Shown here in pieces: positions 42,288 to 42,927 of a stretch of 42,927 nt of DNA (positions are counted from its first letter, which is position 1; every line of letters starts with the position of its first letter). The DNA comes from Nostoc sp. CHAB 5834 (GTDB taxonomy: Bacteria > Cyanobacteriota > Cyanobacteriia > Cyanobacteriales > Nostocaceae), in the NCBI GenBank assembly GCA_020829485.1, contig JAIVFU010000060.1, positions 1-42,927 on the forward strand, read 5' to 3'. The notes below the pieces were generated by a model, which was given only the letters and a program-made list of their open reading frames with translations, searched no databases and was not told where the DNA came from. The position numbers were made by a program, and so were the translations under genes.

Positions 42288-42658
42288 CCCATGCTGTCTC
42301 GTACTTCTTTTATTGTTTCGAGAGAGATGTCTTGTTTTTCTCCAGCAAACTCGTTGTCAGGGGTGAGAAACAACATGCAATGGCACTCTTTGCGTTCTCT
42401 CATTGGCACACAGGGACAGTTCCAATATGTGGCGTGAACCTCAGCCTCTTTATCTTCGTAATGGCGACAGGGACATAAAGGCGCACCTAGATCATCTTTA
42501 TGTTTGGCTAGTCCTTCAATCACAACTGCGGTAACAGAAGGCTCAGAACAGAAGTATGTTCCAGTACGCTTGGCGTATTGTTCGGAAAAATGCCGCATTG
42601 CCTCTAGGCTTTTATCGCTGGATTTTGTGTTATGTTCTGATGTGATCATGTCGCTCAT
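42284..42658 (-). CDS. ftrC: Ferredoxin-thioredoxin reductase, catalytic subunit
   Basis: A 124-residue catalytic chain that carries a [4Fe-4S] cluster beside a redox disulfide and passes electrons from ferredoxin to thioredoxin, linking light to enzyme activity. All signature cysteines are present: CPC at 62-64 (LCPCRHYEDKEAEV), CPC at 81-83 (YWNCPCVPMRERKE) and CHC at 92-94 (ECHCMLFL), plus C37. The first 20 residues are variable; ATG 42649 is an alternative start. It overlaps the DUF309 gene by four bases. The partner ftrV is not in the window. Confidence 0.96.
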   Translation of the reverse strand: MSDMITSEHNTKSSDKSLEAMRHFSEQYAKRTGTYFCSEPSVTAVVIEGLAKHKDDLGAPLCPCRHYEDKEAEVHATYWNCPCVPMRERKECHCMLFLTPDNEFAGEKQDISLETIKEVRDSMG

Positions 42659-42800
42659 AATTTAAATATTTCTTTGCATTGTACCTTAGCCTCACTAGAG
42701 GATTACTGGGTGTATTTCCCCAACCTTACCCGTTCAAGTTATTTTACCTTTGCTTAAAGGTTGATATGTCTGGTGTGCTGGGATCAGAGAAAATCTAGGA

Positions 42801-42927
42801 GTGCGATTCGTTGATTAGTGAATCACGGTAATCAGTCCGTAAATAACTAATCCAGCCCGACAGCAGATTACTGTCACTAAAGGCTGAACTCTCGGTCAGA
42901 TGTAGGTGAAAGCCCTACCATTCAGAC
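42801..42927 (+). ncRNA. Probable 5' end of a group II intron (cut by the window edge)
   Basis: GTGCG at 42801 matches the group II intron 5' consensus GUGYG. It is followed by a run of small stems: GATTC/GAATC, CGG/CCG, GACAG/CTGTC inside AGCC/GGCT, and GTAGG/CCTAC. This is like the start of intron domain I. The rest, including any reverse transcriptase, would lie beyond the right edge. It sits about 140 bases upstream of ftrC on the opposite strand. Confidence 0.5.

Overview
The window comes from a filamentous, heterocyst-type cyanobacterium of the Nostoc/Anabaena group. The evidence is an allophycocyanin core operon (apcE-apcA-apcB-apcC), a cyanobacterial-order ATP synthase operon with both b and b' subunits, a tmRNA whose tag reads ANNIVKFARREALVAA, a tandem Flv3/Flv1 flavodiiron pair of the kind Anabaena uses in heterocysts, scattered GCGATCGC (HIP1) octamers, and many heptanucleotide short tandem repeats (STRR) and MITE-like palindromes between genes. 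The species cannot be fixed from the sequence alone.

Layout. 0.2-3.2 kb: a minus-strand pair, a TIGR03032-type protein followed by an FG-GAP/cadherin-like repeat protein. 4.1-7.7 kb: flv3-type then flv1-type flavodiiron genes (minus). 7.7-10.4 kb: AT-rich spacer, IS630-type remnant, nested palindromic element, tmRNA (minus), and a MITE. 10.4-17.1 kb: ATP synthase operon atpI-atpB-atpE-atpF2-atpF-atpH-atpA-atpG (minus); beta and epsilon are absent, as is usual in cyanobacteria where they form a second locus. 17.6-18.8 kb: a SAM methyltransferase (minus). 18.9-22.1 kb: a low-GC, HIP1-free three-gene cassette (McrB-like AAA+ ATPase, McrC-like PD-(D/E)XK nuclease broken by one in-frame TAA, and an unrecognised 172-residue protein), followed by a VapC-type toxin/antitoxin pair. 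24.6-29.7 kb: phycobilisome core operon. 30.7-32.7 kb: H-NOX haem NO sensor and its HNOBA histidine kinase, the kinase also split by an in-frame TAA. 33-34.2 kb: ftsW. 34.7-38.8 kb: rpiA, a small membrane protein, an SLH protein, a repeat-rich single-pass protein and a truncated CBS-domain protein. 38.9-41.5 kb: lptA-lptB-lptF lipopolysaccharide export cluster (minus). 41.9-42.7 kb: ftrC (ferredoxin-thioredoxin reductase catalytic subunit) overlapping a DUF309 gene. The right edge looks like the 5' end of a group II intron.

Most of the window is housekeeping photosynthesis and energy metabolism. The parts most worth a second look are the McrBC-like cassette with its unknown third gene and inactivating stop, the second in-frame TAA in the NO-sensing kinase with a very similar local context, and the small-repeat landscape: different MITE terminal repeats share the same internal hairpin modules, one terminal repeat carries a 10-bp micro-inversion, and STRRs form the 3' end of apcE and follow the break in a CBS gene.
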